A stretch of DNA of 64,000 bases from the NCBI RefSeq assembly GCF_001696605.3, contig NZ_CP031716.1:3224001-3288000 (forward strand), given 5' to 3'. Each line of letters starts with the position of its first letter. Position 1 is the first letter of the stretch. The notes below the pieces were generated by a model. That model was not told the DNA's origin, searched no databases, and saw only the letters and a list, made by a program, of their open reading frames with translations. This document shows, one piece after another, positions 61,417 through 64,000 of the stretch. This DNA comes from Acinetobacter wuhouensis (GTDB taxonomy: Bacteria; Pseudomonadota; Gammaproteobacteria; Pseudomonadales; Moraxellaceae). Position numbers and translations under genes: made by a program.

Positions 61417-61599
61417 AGTAAGCTTCAAAACAGTTTAAAACGATACTTTACTTTTGAAGTACGTAATATCGGTAATTAAATTTCAAGGTTAAATACTCAA
61501 AACTTATACATAAGTTCACAGTTTTAATTAAAAATTTGATATTTTATACCGAATTAGCCTCCATAATAGACTCAGACTTTTAAATGCATAGGACATTTA
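61417..61599. other. Intergenic region upstream of the DUF3108 gene
   Basis: About 180 bp of AT-rich sequence between the repeat and the DUF3108 gene. It must hold that gene's promoter. Apart from short A/T tracts I see no dyad, ORF or clear promoter boxes. Confidence 0.4.
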
Positions 61600-62307
61600 A
61601 TGATGGCAAAAACATTATTCAAAACATTGAGCATGGCAACAAGTCTTTCAACTGCAATGCTTTTAGTGGGATTTTCAAGCAATGCGCTTGCCATGAGTCC
61701 ATTCCAAGCAAGTTATCAGTTTGCTTACAATGGTAAAAACTTAGGTTCAGCTACACGTACTCTGAGCCAAAGCGGTAATAATTGGAAATATGTCTTTACT
61801 GCCAAAGCGATTGGTATGGCATCTGCCAGTGAAACCAGTAACTTTAACTTTAGTAATGGTCAAATCACTTCAAATAGTTTCAGCCGTACCAGTAAAATTT
61901 TGGTACATAGCGATACCATGACCATTAACTTTAATCCAAACAGCAAAACCATTAACACCAAGAAAAAAGACACGCCGCGTTCTTTTGCTTGGAAAGCAGG
62001 TGCATTGGATGAGTTAAATGCTGAACTTCAAGTTCGTGAAGACTTAAAAGCGGGTGGTTTAAAATCAAGCTATTTGATCGCGGATGCCAAAGGTTTAGAT
62101 ACGCGTCACTTTGTTAAACAAGGCACTGAAACAGTAAAAACACCTGCGGGAACATACAACACCATTAAAGTTGTACTCACCCATGACAATAAAGCTAAAA
62201 GCTCAATCTTTTGGTTAGCACCGCAATTAGACTATGCACCTGTGAAAATGTCACACGTCGATGGCAATACTTCTTATAACTTAACCTTAACAGGTTACAA
62301 AAAATAA
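61600..62307 (+). CDS. DUF3108 domain-containing periplasmic protein
   Basis: 235 residues with a signal peptide (cleavage near NALA/M). The mature part fits DUF3108: FQASYQFAYNGKNLGSATRTL, then repeated antiparallel-strand segments and GTETVKTPAGTYNTIKVVL, ending WLAPQLDYAPVKMSHVDGN. The fold is predicted to be a lipid-binding beta-sheet structure, but the function is not known. Confidence 0.82.
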   Translation: MMAKTLFKTLSMATSLSTAMLLVGFSSNALAMSPFQASYQFAYNGKNLGSATRTLSQSGNNWKYVFTAKAIGMASASETSNFNFSNGQITSNSFSRTSKILVHSDTMTINFNPNSKTINTKKKDTPRSFAWKAGALDELNAELQVREDLKAGGLKSSYLIADAKGLDTRHFVKQGTETVKTPAGTYNTIKVVLTHDNKAKSSIFWLAPQLDYAPVKMSHVDGNTSYNLTLTGYKK

Positions 62308-62398
62308 GAGATTTTTCACCATTTAGTTAAATTCAGCTTGCATTTTTTTGGGTGCTTTTTAAAATACGCCTTTGCTTTAAAAAGCACCTTGCCCTTAG

Positions 62399-62986
<588 letters not shown>

Positions 62987-63013
62987 TTTCGAACAAAGCC
63001 TGTATCTAAAATC

Positions 63014-63036
63014 GAGCGCGCTATGCGCTCTTTTTT
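63014..63036 (+). terminator. Terminator downstream of xpt
   Basis: GAGCGC-GCTAT-GCGCTC stem followed by TTTTTT, 28 bp after the xpt stop codon. Confidence 0.87.
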
Positions 63037-63134
63037 ATACTTTTTGAAAATATAAGCATCATTTTGACCATTCATTTAACCTACATTTTCAACTATATTG
63101 TTGGAAGAAATAAAATTTAGGTCAATAAAATAGA

Positions 63135-63995
63135 ATGGAATCAATTACTCAGAATCTCATCAACTTACTCAATGTGCAGAAAATGGATGAATATCTTTTT
63201 CAGGGACAATGCACTGACCTGTTTGGAACACATTTATTTGGTGGGCAAATTCTTGGGCAGTCTCTAATTGCTGCCTCCAAAACCACAGATCGTCCTGCAC
63301 ATTCCTTACATGCTTATTTTATTCGCAGTGGTCGAACTGACCTACCTGTACTTTATAAAGTAGAAAATTTACGTGATGGTAAAAGCTTTGCCACTCGCCA
63401 AGTTTACGCACTACAAGACGGTGCAGTAATATTTTCTGCGATGATTTCCTTTGCCAAACCTGAACAAGGCTTGGAGTATCAAACTGCTGCACCAGAATAT
63501 CCTGTGCCAGAAAGCTTTAAATCAGAACAAGAGCTTAAAATACTCAATCAAGATGATATTCCTGAATTCATGCGTGAAGTTGTCATGCGCCAGTTTGATT
63601 TAAGAATGCATCCTGTGAATCCAGTCAATCCATTTCGCCCAGAAAAGGCTGGAGCAGAATATGCGGAATATGTGCAAACCTTTGACAAATTGACAAATGA
63701 GTTTGATATTCCCATGTTCCATCAAGCCATTTTGGCATATTACTCAGACTACAATCTGCTCACCACTTCGCTACGTCCACATGGAATCAGCTATGCCAAT
63801 GGTGGTGTTCGCAGTGCAAGCCTAGATCATGCGATTTATTTTCATAGTGAATTTCGTGTAGATGACTGGTTGCTCTATGACATGCATGCCACTCGATCAA
63901 GTCAATCACGTGGTATTAACTATGGTCAATTTTGGCAAAATGGTAAATTGGTCAGTAGTGTGACCCAAGAAAGTTTAATGCGAGTCCGCCCATAA
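63135..63995 (+). CDS. tesB: Acyl-CoA thioesterase II
   Basis: Double-hotdog thioesterase that releases fatty acids from acyl-CoA. 286 residues with the TesB pattern: LFGTHLFGGQILGQSLIAAS, then HAYFIRSGRTDLPVLYKVE and the second hotdog with LDHAIYFHSEFRVDDWLLYDM. The catalytic Asp of TesB maps to SLDHAIYF and the Gln to the C-terminal VTQESLMRVRP. It ends 5 bp before the right edge of the window, so what follows is unknown. Confidence 0.95.
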   Translation: MESITQNLINLLNVQKMDEYLFQGQCTDLFGTHLFGGQILGQSLIAASKTTDRPAHSLHAYFIRSGRTDLPVLYKVENLRDGKSFATRQVYALQDGAVIFSAMISFAKPEQGLEYQTAAPEYPVPESFKSEQELKILNQDDIPEFMREVVMRQFDLRMHPVNPVNPFRPEKAGAEYAEYVQTFDKLTNEFDIPMFHQAILAYYSDYNLLTTSLRPHGISYANGGVRSASLDHAIYFHSEFRVDDWLLYDMHATRSSQSRGINYGQFWQNGKLVSSVTQESLMRVRP

Positions 63996-64000
63996 AATTC

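Overview
The window looks like the chromosome of an Acinetobacter species. It is AT-rich, and the gene order (rlmN-pilW-rodZ-ispG-hisS-yfgM-bamB-der; ilvI-ilvN-ilvC; yibN-grxC-secB) together with protein features such as the RlmD, BamB and VgrG C-terminal types fit that genus. I could not fix the species from sequence alone. Apart from one transposon-damaged island, the content is mostly ordinary core genome.

Layout. 1-2.5 kb: end-truncated rlmD, a PolB-like exonuclease and cysM on the minus strand, divergent from the hybrid sensor kinase gacS/barA (2.8-5.6 kb). 5.8-8.8 kb: a crotonase, then a beta-hydroxyacid dehydrogenase and hydroxypyruvate isomerase pair, separated by a dispersed non-coding repeat. 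8.9-11.5 kb: rsfS, an ammonium transporter and a phosphopantetheinyl transferase. 11.5-21.4 kb: a long minus-strand housekeeping block (der; bamB-yfgM-hisS-ispG-rodZ-pilW-rlmN; ndk; iscX) for outer-membrane assembly, isoprenoids, cell shape, pili and translation. 21.5-25 kb: a PAP2 phosphatase with a coupled 27-codon ORF, a glycosyltransferase and two secreted unknowns. 25.1-29 kb: the branched-chain amino acid genes ilvC, ilvN and ilvI; the ilvC 3' end and terminator are partly repeated twice more downstream.

29.5-39.3 kb, plus strand: DUF4124 protein, leuS, lptE, holA, then macA-macB-oprM-type tripartite efflux genes behind a Fur-box-like sequence. 39.4-48.6 kb is the unusual part: an orphan type VI secretion (T6SS) module. 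It holds vgrG with an in-frame amber codon before a beta-sandwich tail, a large putative cargo gene split by an IS3-family element, and two tandem FGE-sulfatase-like lipoprotein genes, the first a pseudogene. Removing the IS and one copy of its 3-bp target duplication restores a continuous frame of about 1020 codons. The whole module appears to be decaying.

48.7-64 kb returns to core genes: fabI, a BAX-inhibitor-1 family protein, orn/rsgA (divergent), yibN-grxC-secB, an ada-like/alkB repair pair, cytochrome b562, coaBC/radC (divergent), a bestrophin, a monooxygenase, a TonB-like protein, an unknown Acinetobacter-type protein, a second copy of the dispersed repeat, a DUF3108 protein, xpt and tesB. 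I saw no tRNA, rRNA, CRISPR array or prophage.
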